DNA from: Rhypophila decipiens
Lineage: Eukaryota; Ascomycota; Sordariomycetes; Sordariales; Naviculisporaceae
DNA length: 64,000 nucleotides
Direction of reading: 5' to 3'
Assembly (NCBI GenBank): GCA_033297075.1
Contig: MU858189.1
Location: forward strand, 1-64,000
Below the pieces are notes generated by a model. The model was not told where the DNA came from. It saw only the letters and a list, made by a program, of their open reading frames with translations, and did no database searches. Every line of letters begins with the position of its first letter. Positions within the stretch are counted from its first letter, which is position 1. Of the stretch, positions 44,601 through 55,449 are shown in pieces. The translations under genes and the position numbers were made by a program.

Positions 44601-46300
44601 AGAAGATGGAACCAATGATGAGTGCCAGGACAAGGTTGGCAAACATCATGGAGAGCGGCGCGTGCAGGTCGTTCCAGAGGCGTTGGTATGCGCGCTTAGT
44701 GTTGAAGCGGATCTGCATGGGGATGGAGATGATGTATGGCGAGCGCGGCCGGACGTGCTTGGCTTGTCGACGGGCTTTGGATTCACGAAGCGTAGTGAGA
44801 GTCTGGGGAACTGCAAGGGACTCCTTTGATGTGGTCGAGTCTCCCGATGAAGGGGAAAATTCGGCCGAGTAGGCGGCCATTTCAGACTGGAGAGCAGCGA
44901 ACTCTGGGGACGCCAGCCAGTACCGCTCAAACTCTTCTGGAGTGCGTGGGACCTTGTCTTCCATGCCCGGTTTCGGGATGCGCTCCATGGGGTTGGTGAC
45001 AGAAGTCAGAAAGTCGCCAGTGGTCTGACGGGCAGGGCATTCCCATCCCTGCTTCTCAAAGAAGTGCTTCGCTGCAGAAGCTGGGCCGAAATAGATCTGA
45101 CGTCCTTCGTAGAGAACCGTGGTCTTGTCAAAGACATCGTATATGGCCTGGCTGGCTTGGTACATGGCGACGGCATGCGTTCGAACGCCAATGTCGGACG
45201 ATACGCGCAGAGCCTCGACAAACTTGAGGGCGGAGGACGAGTCGAGGCCGCGGGTGGAGTTGTCCCATGCGCATATGTTGGACTCGGCAAGCATCATTTC
45301 GGCGATGCTCACTCGCTTGCGCTCACCTCCGGACACGCCGCGGACGTAATCGTTGCCGACCTTGGTGTGATAGGTGTGAGAGAGGCCGAACATGGCCATG
45401 ACGACACGGGCCATGTATTGGCAGTATTCGTCCCGTGACATGTCCATGATTCGGTTGGACGGCGTGCGCATGGCAGCAGCGAACTCGAGTGTTTGGCCGA
45501 CGGTAAGATGCGGGAAGTGCTTGTCGACCTGTCATGGGTTATCAGCGACGGCCTTTGCCAGACAGAGGAGTGGTTGCAGTGATCTCGCGTACCTCTTGGT
45601 TATACACCAGCTCGCCCTTGAACTCCTTCTTCATCCTGTCCTGTGGGATGCCGTCATATTCAACGACCGACTTCTTGTCCAACTCTAGACTATACAGCTC
45701 GCCGCACATGGTCTTCAGGAAGGTCGAGCATCCCGACCCTGGTCGTCCAAGGACCGCTAACAGCTCACCGGCTCTCACCAGTCCATTGAAGCCGTGCAAG
45801 ATCTGCCTCCGGGGGGCTTTTTTGGAGCCAAAGAACTCGGCTGGACGGAAGGGCGCAGACAGAACCGAGCTAATGCTATCTTGCAGCTGCAGAGCCGCCC
45901 CGGAACCGTAGACGCTGAGGTCTTTGAACATGAAGCCAAGACCATGGAGAGTGCTTCCCTTCTCCGACTGCTTGTTGACAAAGTCCCTCAGCCACATGGT
46001 GACGTCAAAGTGCTTGCTCGTTGGGTCGAGAGCTGCATCGAGGTCCGAGTCGAGGGCAGCATCGATGTTGGGTTGGTCCTGATCGTGTCCTTGCCTGCTG
46101 GCGACCGAGAGCGCCGTGGCGATGCGCCGAAGTTCATCCGCCGTGGCCTCCCCCATGGAATGGTGATGTCTACCATGGTCGCCTACCGTTGTGTCCGTAC
46201 CAAAGTCGTGGGATGTTTTGCCGCTGCTGTGCAGAGGCATAATGGGTGGGGATGACGCCTCCGGGTCCCGGGTGCCAGGCTGGTGAGTTTCCGAGTCCAT
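41663..46300 (-). CDS. ABCG/PDR-type full-size multidrug transporter
   Basis: Three exons, 46300-45593, 45528-43404 and 43341-41663, give 1503 residues, a normal PDR length. Order NBD1-TMD1-NBD2-TMD2. NBD1 Walker A is GRPGSGCST (about 185-193, with Cys at the Lys position, typical of PDR proteins) and its signature [13 protein letters not shown]2 Walker A is [12 protein letters not shown] with the degenerate signature [15 protein letters not shown] and Walker [14 protein letters not shown]. Each TMD has six hydrophobic helices. The extracellular loop before the last helix of TMD2 contains the usual Cys residues. It should export hydrophobic compounds at the plasma membrane, such as azoles, plant defence compounds or the fungus's own metabolites. 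Intact, in contrast to the nearby ABCC gene. Confidence 0.96.
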
Positions 46301-46443
46301 CGTGGGGGTTAGGTCTCTTATGATACTAACGGCCCCGGTCAGTTTGGTTGACTCTGTAGATGGGTGAACGAGTGACAGCAGTTGGTGTGAAAGAGTGCGA
46401 CGTTGAAAGCACAAAGCCAAGGGGCAGAAGGGGGCCCATGTTG

Positions 46444-46450
46444 TTTATAA
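46444..46450 (-). promoter_or_regulatory. TATA box of ABCG transporter gene
   Basis: TTATAAA on the minus strand, about 144 bp upstream of the start at 46300. Confidence 0.4.
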
Positions 46451-48027
46451 GTGTACCCCCGTGTGCAGCTTCTGCTCTCCATCGTCATCTCCTTTCTTGG
46501 GTGGGCTCGGTGGGCTGTGGCATGTCGAACAACGGACCGGGACTGGGAATCAGGGTCAAAATTTGCAGCCATCCCACATCTTCCTCATCAAAATGGGGGC
46601 AAGCGCAGAGTCGAAGCTCCGGGTTCCCGCAAGTGGGCCGTCCCGTTATCATGGGCTCCACCCCGTCGGCATGATTGACCATGCCGAAAGCGTTTGGTGA
46701 TGTGGCACGTCTCTTCAGCCCTTTGAAGTTTCGCCGCCGGTGGGCCTTGATCGGTGCATCCTGCTGCCGTCGCGAGCGACTTGGCGTGGTGGTTTGAGCC
46801 GAGGTTCGACTGATCTCAGCAAATGCCAGGATGATGCCGGGATGTGGCTCACAGAGCTCCCTGCGACACGGACTCCTTTATATGAGGTCGTCATTCGAAA
46901 AAAAAATACACGTGAAAGAGAGCAAAGGGCTCACAGTGAAGAATGCGGTTCTTTGGTGCGGTTATCGCAGCGTTGTTGAGCCTCAAGTTCTCTGGGCTTC
47001 GAGAGAACCGCTAACGGGTGCGCATGAGCATGGGCTAGGGGGCAGGCCTGCCACTGTGGGTCGTCGCTCTTGGCAGAAACAGCAAAGAATCCCAGGCCGG
47101 TCCTCGACATGATCGACTTGAATGATGAAATGTGGTCAACAGCATTTGACCTTGAATATGAGCTTGGATAGGTTGAACACCAAAATGCCGCCTTCGGCTT
47201 CACGCATTTCTTCATTGTGGTTGGACCTCAGCGCCAGATTGTTTACAGACGGGAGTCTGGAGACTGGACCTGACTCTTCAAGATCCGTCCTTGGCAGGGC
47301 TCATTTCCCGGGAGATCCACCCTGCCACCCTCAGACAGTGGAGATGGCCCCTGGAAGAACGAGTCTTGGCGCCTAAATCTAGCGGAGCCCAAAGCCAGAA
47401 TGGACAGGGGACACGAATCACAATTTCATGACGCAATCCGTGGGATTTTGAACCCGACGACCGGAGATCGGAAGCGAACGAATCCCTTCTCCGGACATGT
47501 GCCGGAATGCTTCTCGAAACGAACCCCGATGAGTCACGATAAAGGCCGGACGCCGGACGGGTGGTGCGGCCAATGAGGAAGCAGGTTCGGAATATTGCAG
47601 ATTGCTGGTTGGATCGACCCGACGTGATCTGGGAACAGGATTGGCGCAAGTATTTTTGCGCGGAGGCCGGGACTCGAACCGATGGCCCGATCATGATATC
47701 AGTTTCAGAAGGAAGGAGCAGGAGAGGCGTCACAACGAGTTGCAAGTTCGTTCGAGACTCACATGCTGGACCACGGACGGCACACCTAGGCGAGTGAGAA
47801 GGAACGGTCACCAACGGGGCCTTCCAGTATTTCTACACATCAGGCACACAGCGGCTGGAATAAGGTCTACGACTCTTACAGCTACTGTCCAAGGCCATAC
47901 GAGTCTTGACCATCTACCATGCATTCCGGCTGATGATTTCATTGCCCCCCTATCGTCCACCATTTATACATAATACCACAGCCATGTCACCCTTCCTTGT
48001 CGACTGTGCGTTGTTCTTTCCAGGCCT
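46451..48027. other. gene-poor spacer
   Basis: About 1.6 kb upstream of the ABCG gene. No supported gene. On the minus strand near 47665-47700 lies a fragment like the T-arm and acceptor end of a tRNA, without a matching 5' half. Confidence 0.45.
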
Positions 48028-49522
48028 TTATTTGGGCGTAAGCAGATAAATCTCTCCCTCGGCGCTGTTGTCGCTCCCGACAAACAAACCACGTCCCGCA
48101 GGATCCCAGCTGGCAGCAGTCAAGCGGAAGCAGTTGCTCATGGTCAGGCCATTGGCGGTACAGCTGCCCGGGTTCGGCGCCCCAAAGATGTCCTTGTAAC
48201 CAGTCATGCTATCGGCCGGAGCAACGGGGTCGTAGCTCCCGTCGGCGAGCTGGGTGAAGGGGATCTGAACGACCTTGAAGCCCGTGGCTGGCTGGCGGTT
48301 CCAGGATCCGTGGAAGGCGACGTACATGTTCTTGGCCTCCTTGTCGAACGCGTTCCAGATTGGTGCCGAGTGGGCTTGGAAGCTGAGGCGCGGCGGGATG
48401 GACTTGCCGTTGCAGCTTGCGTCGTTGTAGGAGCTGTTGGGAGAGAGGACGAACTGCGAGCCGGTCTTGAGGCCCGACGAGGAGGAGAACGAGGAGGCGT
48501 CCCATACTGTGAAGCACGTTGGGTAGCCGTACCAAGCGTTTCTGGTCTTGAGGGGGTCGCCGACTGTGGTTTACAGGTCAGTGGGGGGCTTCGGGGAGGG
48601 CGGGCTCAATGGGGAATGGGGAGGACTCACGGTTGTTGAGCTTCTCTGCCGGATTGTTGGTGTGAATGTCTTTGCGCTGGCCGTTTTCGGTGCGGGCAAA
48701 GTCCTGTCAACAAGTCAGTTTGGGGAACTTGAGAAGAGCTATGTTGGTGCCACTCACATCACCGCTGTTCTCGACACCCCAGACAATGCCGTTGGGATCC
48801 TGGATGAAGCCAATCTCGTTACGCAAGCCATAGCCAAACACCTCGCCGTCGGTGTTGTAGTTGTAGCCACTGGCAGGCGCCTTGCTGACGTCAAAGATCT
48901 TGATGATGGCCCGACCGGTGCTCGGCTGAGCGGACGCCATGTCCAGGTTGGCATTGCTGCCCACCTGAAGCAAGACAAAGTTGGGGTTCTGCTTGACCAC
49001 CATGACCGTCCGGGTCGAGTGGATGCCGGTCGACATGCCCTTGACCACCGTCTTTTGGTTGCTGATCTTCATGGTCGCCGCGTCGTAGTCCCAGCTGTAC
49101 ATGGTGGTCTCGGACGAGGCATAAAGCTTCTTGCCGTCGGGGGAGAGGTCCAGGCCATGGTTGAGACCGCCGCCAGAGATCATCAGGCTGGTGCTGTTGA
49201 TGCATCCGTCCGCGCCAAAGCTATGCGCCGAGAGACCCCTGGTGGCCTGGGCTACCAGCATATGGCCCAGAGGATCCCAGACGATGGTCCGGACTTGCTT
49301 GAGGCCGCCGGCGATCTTGACGGCAGACCATCCCGAGGACACTGTGTATTGATATCGAAAGCTGGACACGCCACTGCAGCTCTTGGGCACAGGCAGTGTT
49401 GCCTGAGAGACAGCGCCTGTTGTTGTGTCACTGGTCAGCTCACATCATCAGAGCAGGGCACGAGATGACTTACCAGCACCCAGTAGGGCAACTGCCGCGA
49501 CAACCCTCTCGATGAGATGCAT
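48028..49522 (-). CDS. secreted sorbosone/pyranose dehydrogenase-like beta-propeller (AA12-like)
   Basis: Four exons, 49522-49474, 49416-48758, 48703-48631 and 48563-48028, give 438 residues with all junctions GT-AG and in phase. Signal peptide MHLIERVVAAVALLGAG. The protein has the soluble glucose/sorbosone dehydrogenase propeller pattern: VRTIVWDPLGHMLVAQ, GLNHGLDLSPDGKKLYAS, GMSTGIHSTRTVMV, GEVFGYGLRNEIGF, GVENSGD, PPRLSFQAHSAPIWNAF, YVAFHGSWNRQPATGFKV and a C-terminal GLFVGSDNSAEGEIYLL. The HGSWNR and RNEIG motifs are typical of PQQ-type sugar dehydrogenases. Fungal members grouped with AA12 oxidise pyranoses and can donate electrons to lytic monooxygenases. PQQ binding here is inference. 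Confidence 0.92.
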
Positions 49523-49660
49523 CGTCGTCAGAGTGTTGAGTGAAGGAATAATCTCGAGTCACCAACCAGAGGCACAGAAAGAGATCAAGAAACTACAAAT
49601 CCAAGCTCCCAATCAGGATCCGCATTGGATCGAGGTGTTTGCTGTCCGCGAAGGTGGTGG

Positions 49661-49667
49661 TTATATA
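49661..49667 (-). promoter_or_regulatory. TATA box of AA12-like gene
   Basis: TATATAA on the minus strand, about 140 bp upstream of the start codon at 49522. Confidence 0.45.
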
Positions 49668-51653
49668 AATCAGGGGAATCGCTCCACCAAGGCGGTACAC
49701 GGTACGGCTCTCTCGGCACATAATATCCAAGGGTAGTATTGCCAGCTTGTCAATGGGTCTTGGAAAAAGCTTCGGTCGACAATCAATGACCGGGAGTCAA
49801 GCTATGTTGCCATCATCATATCATACCTAGCAGCCACCAGTCATCGCCAGTGGTGGTAAAAAGCAAAAGGGCCACTTTGCCGGGATAATGAAAGGGACCC
49901 AATATCGCGGTTGATAGCCTGCTCGGTAGTATCCTTCCGCGTATGCATAGAACATTGTCACGGCCCTTCCATTGTCCCCTTTTAAATAGGCCCCGAACCT
50001 TCTATGCCAATTGGAAGTTTGCGGGGACCCGTGTTCGCTGGTTACGATTAAACCGAGTGTTATTAATGGTCGTGTCCCCGTCTCATTTCCTCGTGGTCTT
50101 TTGTTTACACTGCCTGAGTAACAAGTCCGGAGCAAGGTTAATATCTGAGGTGACAATGGGTAGATTACCATGTCTCGACCCATGTTCTCTCCGCTTTCAC
50201 CCCGCCCCGTGGCAACTCAAGACATGCATGGAGATCCCCAAGCAAAGCTTGACCTTCGCCGAGACTCACCTTAAAATGACCGTCACCGGGACATGACCGA
50301 CTGTCCCTCAGCCGGCTTCGGTGCTGACTGGGAGACAACGCTAAGCAAAGTAGTGAAAGGGACGATATATGACAAACAAGCAGTACGGATTTACGTCTAT
50401 GGTGTAATTGGTTCGAGCACAGTTTGTTATCCGAGACTTGGTCCCTTCTCTATATAGCCTTTTAAGAGGCTTAGCTTTAACTCCTTATTAAGAAGTTAGG
50501 AGTCAGACATCCCCTGAGGCACCATGATTTTTCAGTATTGAGAACGATCACATTCAATGACTTGAACCTAAGGAGATGTCCGGCAAGGACCCGGAGTCAC
50601 CAGCAGTCCTGCCATTATCCCACGTCTCGGCCTCCTTTCAAGGCCAATAAGCTGGTGATGGTAACAACAATCTCAAACGTGAACTTGACACCCAAATACC
50701 GTGACTGGTCTTCCGTACTACGTGACAGCTAATGATCATGGCTAACAACGTTTGGACGTCGAGGGGGTCAAGTATAAGCAACCATCCCCCACGCACGATA
50801 TGTCAGAATATCGCACTTCTGTTGTTGAATTGATCCTGATTGAATTCCTTTTTTTTCTCCTTCTCCTTTCTGGCTTCGCTAGAGAGGTTCTCTTATAACT
50901 ATACATAGTGGCAATACTGGTGGCAAATATGACGAAACCGGTGACAAAGATTATTACCAATATTTCCAGTCATTTCCAGAGAGTTCCTTCTGATAACCAA
51001 TCCCTTCCGAATGACAAGGAATATTCTGACACGATATATGCCAAATCAGTTGGATAAGATTGAGTCGGCGGGTTTTTTACAACAATGCAGCGATAATGCA
51101 ACGAAAATTGCATCTGCAAGCTTGGCAGTCCGAGAGCCTGGATCTGTCAATCTGAATCGACTGATTTCTTCATCGGTCCGGATTTCTCAATGTTAATTCG
51201 TAGTAGTGTAACGCCATCATACGATCTGTTACGCTCCCACCGGGTCTGGTCCATACCCTTGCATCACTACCAACCTCTTCTCAATAGTTTTCTGTTTTAA
51301 TCGGCTAACTGAGTAGGTCAGGCCATTTAGTAAGTCGAGCATGTCTGATTTATAAGTCTTAGGAGGTGCTGATGAAGCCTAGTTGGACGCCTCATCAACA
51401 AGAGATGCACACTTGGCGAAGTTGGCGTTGATAGACTTTATATGGGATAACGTATAGAACGGGACAGAAAGGACAAAAGAAACTTGTGACCACAATGGGA
51501 GGGTGTTCCGACGTCGAACATGTACTGGATGCGTGAAGTTGTGGCTTAGAGCATCTCTCCATGGTCAAGGGCAGAAGAAGGTAGGCACCAAACAGAAGGA
51601 TATACCACTAGAATTCTTTGAGATGATATGATGGTTATGGACGACCAAACAAG
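49668..51653. other. spacer with MITE copy 2
   Basis: About 2 kb with no supported gene. It holds the 231-bp MITE at 50801-51031. The proximal 100 bp before 51761 are the prenyltransferase promoter. Confidence 0.5.
50801..51031 (+). mobile_element. MITE copy 2 (TGTCRGAATAT family)
   Basis: A 231-bp element beginning TGTCAGAATATCGC and ending GGAATATTCTGACA, imperfect terminal inverted repeats. It is flanked by CGATA on both sides (50796-50800 and 51032-51036), a 5-bp target-site duplication. Internal blocks match copy 1 throughout (CTGGCTTCGC, TTCTCTTATAACT, ACAAAGAT, ACCAATCCCT). The hairpin equivalent is at 50865-50887. No open frame. Confidence 0.87.
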
Positions 51654-51660
51654 TATAAAG
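51654..51660 (+). promoter_or_regulatory. TATA box of prenyltransferase gene
   Basis: TATAAAG, about 107 bp upstream of the prenyltransferase start codon. Confidence 0.5.
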
Positions 51661-51760
51661 CCGCTGGTCTTGCCCGCCTTGATAGCAATAGTTTTCATCC
51701 GCATCATTCCTCAGGATTTCCCTCCATTCTTGATAAAACATCCGCAATCAACGCAGCATC

Positions 51761-53284
51761 ATGGGCTCTCTCGATGCTTCCAACCCGGTTGCCACGGACC
51801 TGGATAGTCCTGCGTACTGGTACGCAACCTCGGGACATGATCTCGAGCGCATGATGCAGCTGGCAGGTATCCCCGAGACGGCACAAAACCCCTTTCTCGA
51901 ATTCTACCGCACCGTACTTTGTCCAGCCTTGGGAGCTAGGCCCGGGCATACAAGTTTATCTTGTCCATCCCAGCGGAGCAGCGTTCTCGGGTGGGAGGGC
52001 AATCCGTTCGAGTACAGCTTCGAGTTCAAGGGATCTACCAAGAAGGCAGGCGTCCGGTTCGCAGCTGACTTTACCGAGCATCGACCCAACAATTCTCTAC
52101 ACCCCCTGAGTATGTCACAATCGCGGCATATCATCGACTACCTGAGAACACGCGTTCCGGGATTTGATTCTACCTGGAATGACGCCTTCGACCAGTTCTT
52201 CAGCGTAGAAGACATCTCGCCCGAGCAACAGGAAAGTCTCATCCCAGAAGTGGGCTTCCAAACGCCTATCATGCTCGGCTTTGACATTAAGCCCGGCATG
52301 CTCGACCCCTCATCACCTTCCTCTTGGCCTGATATTGTTCCCCTGATGCTGAAAAGCTACTACACGCCGCACTACATTAGCCTTGCACGTAACATGTCGA
52401 ACAACTTTGACGCCATCAAAGCTTCAATCCAGCGACTTCCAAACTTGGAGCAAACCAGTCCCAACATTCTCAAGGCTCTCGACATGTTGGACAGCTACCT
52501 GTCTACCAAGCCCCAATCGTACAAGCAGTCGGCGCAGTACATGGCCACGGATTTTGTATCGCCCGCCAAAGCCCGACTCAAGATTTACTTTCGGTTCTAT
52601 AACCCGAGCCCAGGGAAAGACTACGAGTTCGACGACATATGGGAGTATTACACTCTTGGTGAGCGAATCCCGGGACTGGACGGAGATAGAGATATGCTCC
52701 GCGACTTGATTGATTTAGTCGGGGGACATACCTCGCCGAGTTCCCTCACCCAAAATCCATCAGCAAGCAGAGATAAAGATATAAAGTGGAAAACCGACAA
52801 AGTACGCGTCTCCAAAACAAGGAGAAAGCCAATAGCGCTGTACTTTTCCCTCACGCCGGATACCCCGTACCCGACTCCCAAGCTGTATTATAACCCAGCA
52901 CAGAGCAGCAAGTTGCCAGATGACCTTTCCATCGCGCGGGGAATTGATGGCTGGATGGAAAAGTATGGCTGGGCTGATGGAGGGCTGTCGGTTGAGGAAC
53001 GGGCTGGCAGGGTCTTGTAAGTTGATGCATATCCTCTTCTTCATTCCTTGTTTTCCTTGTCGGTCAAGGTTGCCTGACATTGTTGCAACAGCTCCCACCG
53101 GCAACTTGAGGAAAAGAATGGCATCTTTACGTTTGTTGCGTTTGGTCGGAAAGAGGATGGTGGTGTCCAAGTTATTGGTTCTGAGCAGTTGGGGGAGTTG
53201 GGGAAGAAGTTCAATAAGAAGGTCCAGACAAGTCTGTCTGTGTATATGACGCCCGAATTGTATGAGAATCCGCGATTCTGCTAG
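51761..53284 (+). CDS. aromatic prenyltransferase, DMATS type
   Basis: Two exons, 51761-53016 and 53092-53284, give 482 residues (75-nt intron, GTAAGT donor, CAACAG acceptor, in phase). The ATG at 51761 sits in a strong context (ATCATGGGC). The sequence follows the ABBA-fold DMATS family: YWYATSGHDLERMMQLAGIP, LGWEGNPFEYSFEF, VRFAADFTEH, GFDIKPG, ARLKIYFRFYNPSPGKDYEFDDIWEYYTLG, KPIALYFSLTPDTPYPTPKLYY and NGIFTFVAFGRKEDGGVQV. These enzymes attach a dimethylallyl group to tryptophan or indole and tyrosine-like substrates, Mg-independently. Length is typical. No NRPS, PKS or other backbone gene is near, so it may act alone or in a dispersed pathway. Cytosolic. Confidence 0.93.
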
Positions 53285-53707
53285 ATATTCCCTGATAGAA
53301 ACAAGTAGATGGTAGTGATGTTCGATTCCCTGTATATCTCTGGAACTCAATTCATTACAAGCTACCTACCTCTACGCTTGTCACCGTTACGTATTAATGC
53401 TGACAGCGTGCTGTCACCTCCGGTCCCGTTCTTCGTGTGCCAGTGAGATACGGGCATCTTGATATATCTGGGGTAACACAGCAGCTTATCTTATCGCAGT
53501 TATAAAGGTTATAAAGTGACTATCCGTCATGGGTTGGGGTTTCTTCAAGTTATCGGCATCACTAGCCCCTCATTGCCGGTTGGGTACGTTGGTCGATCTT
53601 CGAGTTAGGCACCAAGCTTGAAACCCAGAATCTCCAACGACCAAACTTCTTGGGACCTCACATTCGCAATCTTCAATTTAACCACAGACACCAATTGGAA
53701 ATTTACA

Positions 53708-54516
53708 ATGGACGAGCTTTGCTGCAAACGTGAAGAGCTCCCCGCGTACCTCTACCGAGTCATGTACTGCCCGTCACAAACACGTTACTCCGCTGCAGGT
53801 TGGCTCGAAGCCCGAGATACACAGAAATTTGCCTCACACGAGCCTTTTGACCGGGATGAGTTCAGAGACATGGTCCTAAATCACATCGACTGGAATTCTG
53901 GCGGCAAAAGCCCATTCATCTCGCTCCTTCCCGGCCCTTGTGGCGCCGTTGATTGGGGTCGGGCACTTCGCCCTAACAATAACTGGGACCTCGTCGAAAT
54001 TGAGACGGCCGAACTGCTCTGGGAGGGAGTCCGCCTCTTTAAGCTCGTGGATGTGTCGGACAAGCTTGGGATAGATTTGCCCGCAAAGAAGAGTAGTTAC
54101 CTCCGATTCGAATATCTGTGTTTGCATCGAGTGCCTCCGAACGCAATTACCCAGAAAGTATCTAAAGAAAAAATACCTTCAGACACTATACTACCTTGTA
54201 TGTGCTATCCGCTGAGTCAGACTTACTTGAGGCCTTCAGGAAAAAATGAGAAGAGAATACCATATCTGGATGATCTCATTACTAACATATCTATTCTGCT
54301 TTATGTACAGGGATTGAAAATCTTCGCAAACAGCAACCTCAACGCACTCCCCGGTCGGTGACTCGGAAGGCGCAGAGGGTGGTATTCGCGGATGCGTCGT
54401 CGGATGAAGAGATTGCTCCAAAGAAGGAAAACCTGAAGGATCTTTTGTGTCGGCTAAAGGAATTATTACAAGAGATGGTGATATTATTAAAGTCGTCGTC
54501 GGATAAAGAGACTTAG
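53708..54516 (+). CDS. DUF7587-like fungal protein
   Basis: Two exons, 53708-54197 and 54311-54516, give 231 residues. The 113-nt intron (GTATGT ... TGTACAG) joins LP to WIENLRKQ in phase. The N-terminal 150 residues have the pattern ELPAYLYRVMYCPSQTRYS, FDRDEFRDMVLNHIDWN, SPFISLLP and WDLVEIETAELLW. This resembles the DUF7587 family of ascomycete proteins with an ADP-ribosyltransferase-like look but no established function. The C-terminal exon is acidic or basic and coiled (KKENLKDLLCRLKELLQEM). It starts 423 bp after the prenyltransferase stop on the same strand. No signal peptide. Confidence 0.72.
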
Positions 54517-55449
54517 GTTCCTTTCTGGGTTTGGGCTTGGTATCCCAAGGTTTCTGGGATTTATCTATCTATAAGTGGCATCAATGGAGCTTTGAATACA
54601 TGATAACCTAGCAATTATTCATAGATTGTATTTCATTGTCTGCTCTCTCTTATTGAGACCGATGGAATTAATCTAGATATCACCTGCATTGGCTCTCTGA
54701 AGGCATTCGATTAGGCCGAAAACCCTAACCCTGGAGCCCGCACCGAAGACCACTGCACGAGGGGGTATCGATCGCGGTTCTGGTCTGCACAACGCCTTTG
54801 AAAAGCTTACCCCGGATATTTCAAATTTGCGAATGAACCATCAAGTGTGTTTGTTGGCGACTTGCCTCCCCAAATCAAGAGTTTGGGGTCCTGCACGACA
54901 GAAGCCGCCGGCCTACTTTGGCGGCCTTGTTGGTACCAACGGCCCCTGAACGAGGCCCCCTCATCCAATCACAGTCGAAAAGTTTCGTCACACCAAAACG
55001 CTGAACCTGGGCGTTTCTAATATCTTGAAGAATTATCCGCTGATAATTATGATTTAATGCCTAAACAGAAATCCCACAGGGCTGTCCGGTAGGGTGGGAC
55101 TTCCAATGCATCGCTAACTGACCAACAGGGTGCTCGGGATGTCGGCTTTCGGTCTGGTTATCTGGTGTAACCTTCAGGAGCTACTAGTTTGCGACGACAC
55201 TAGTGTATTCACCCTGAGCTTACGTCCAATTTCAGGAAGAGCAACCTGAACTCCGAGCCTCATATGGAGTGGCAATACAAATACCAACACCACAGGACAC
55301 CGGCCCATCTGGTTTGTGACGGATAATGCTCACTGCTTCATTTCATTCACTCTTGGGCTGCGCCTAGTTTTTGTTTGGGTCTTTCGTTTCTTTCTCATTG
55401 TTTTCTTCGTTTCCTTTGTATTGTTTGCATCTTTTCCATTGCCGGCATT
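54517..55449. other. spacer
   Basis: About 0.9 kb with no supported gene. Includes a short telomere-like CCCTAACCCT at about 54724. Pyrimidine-rich leader sequence precedes the next gene. Confidence 0.45.

Noticed and set aside
43351..45438. Possibility that the ABCG transporter is two half-size genes
   Set aside because: The introns at 45592-45529 and 43403-43342 are canonical and in phase, giving one 1503-residue PDR protein.
47660..47705. tRNA-like 3' end on the minus strand (GGTTCGAGTCCCGG then CTCCGCGCA)
   Set aside because: The T-stem has mismatches, and no 5' acceptor strand complementary to CCTCCGC is present within 150 nt, so no cloverleaf can be drawn. At most a relic.
35689..54516. 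A single biosynthetic gene cluster from TauD to the prenyltransferase
   Set aside because: No backbone enzyme or pathway regulator is present, and unrelated genes and long gaps intervene. Co-occurrence alone is not enough.
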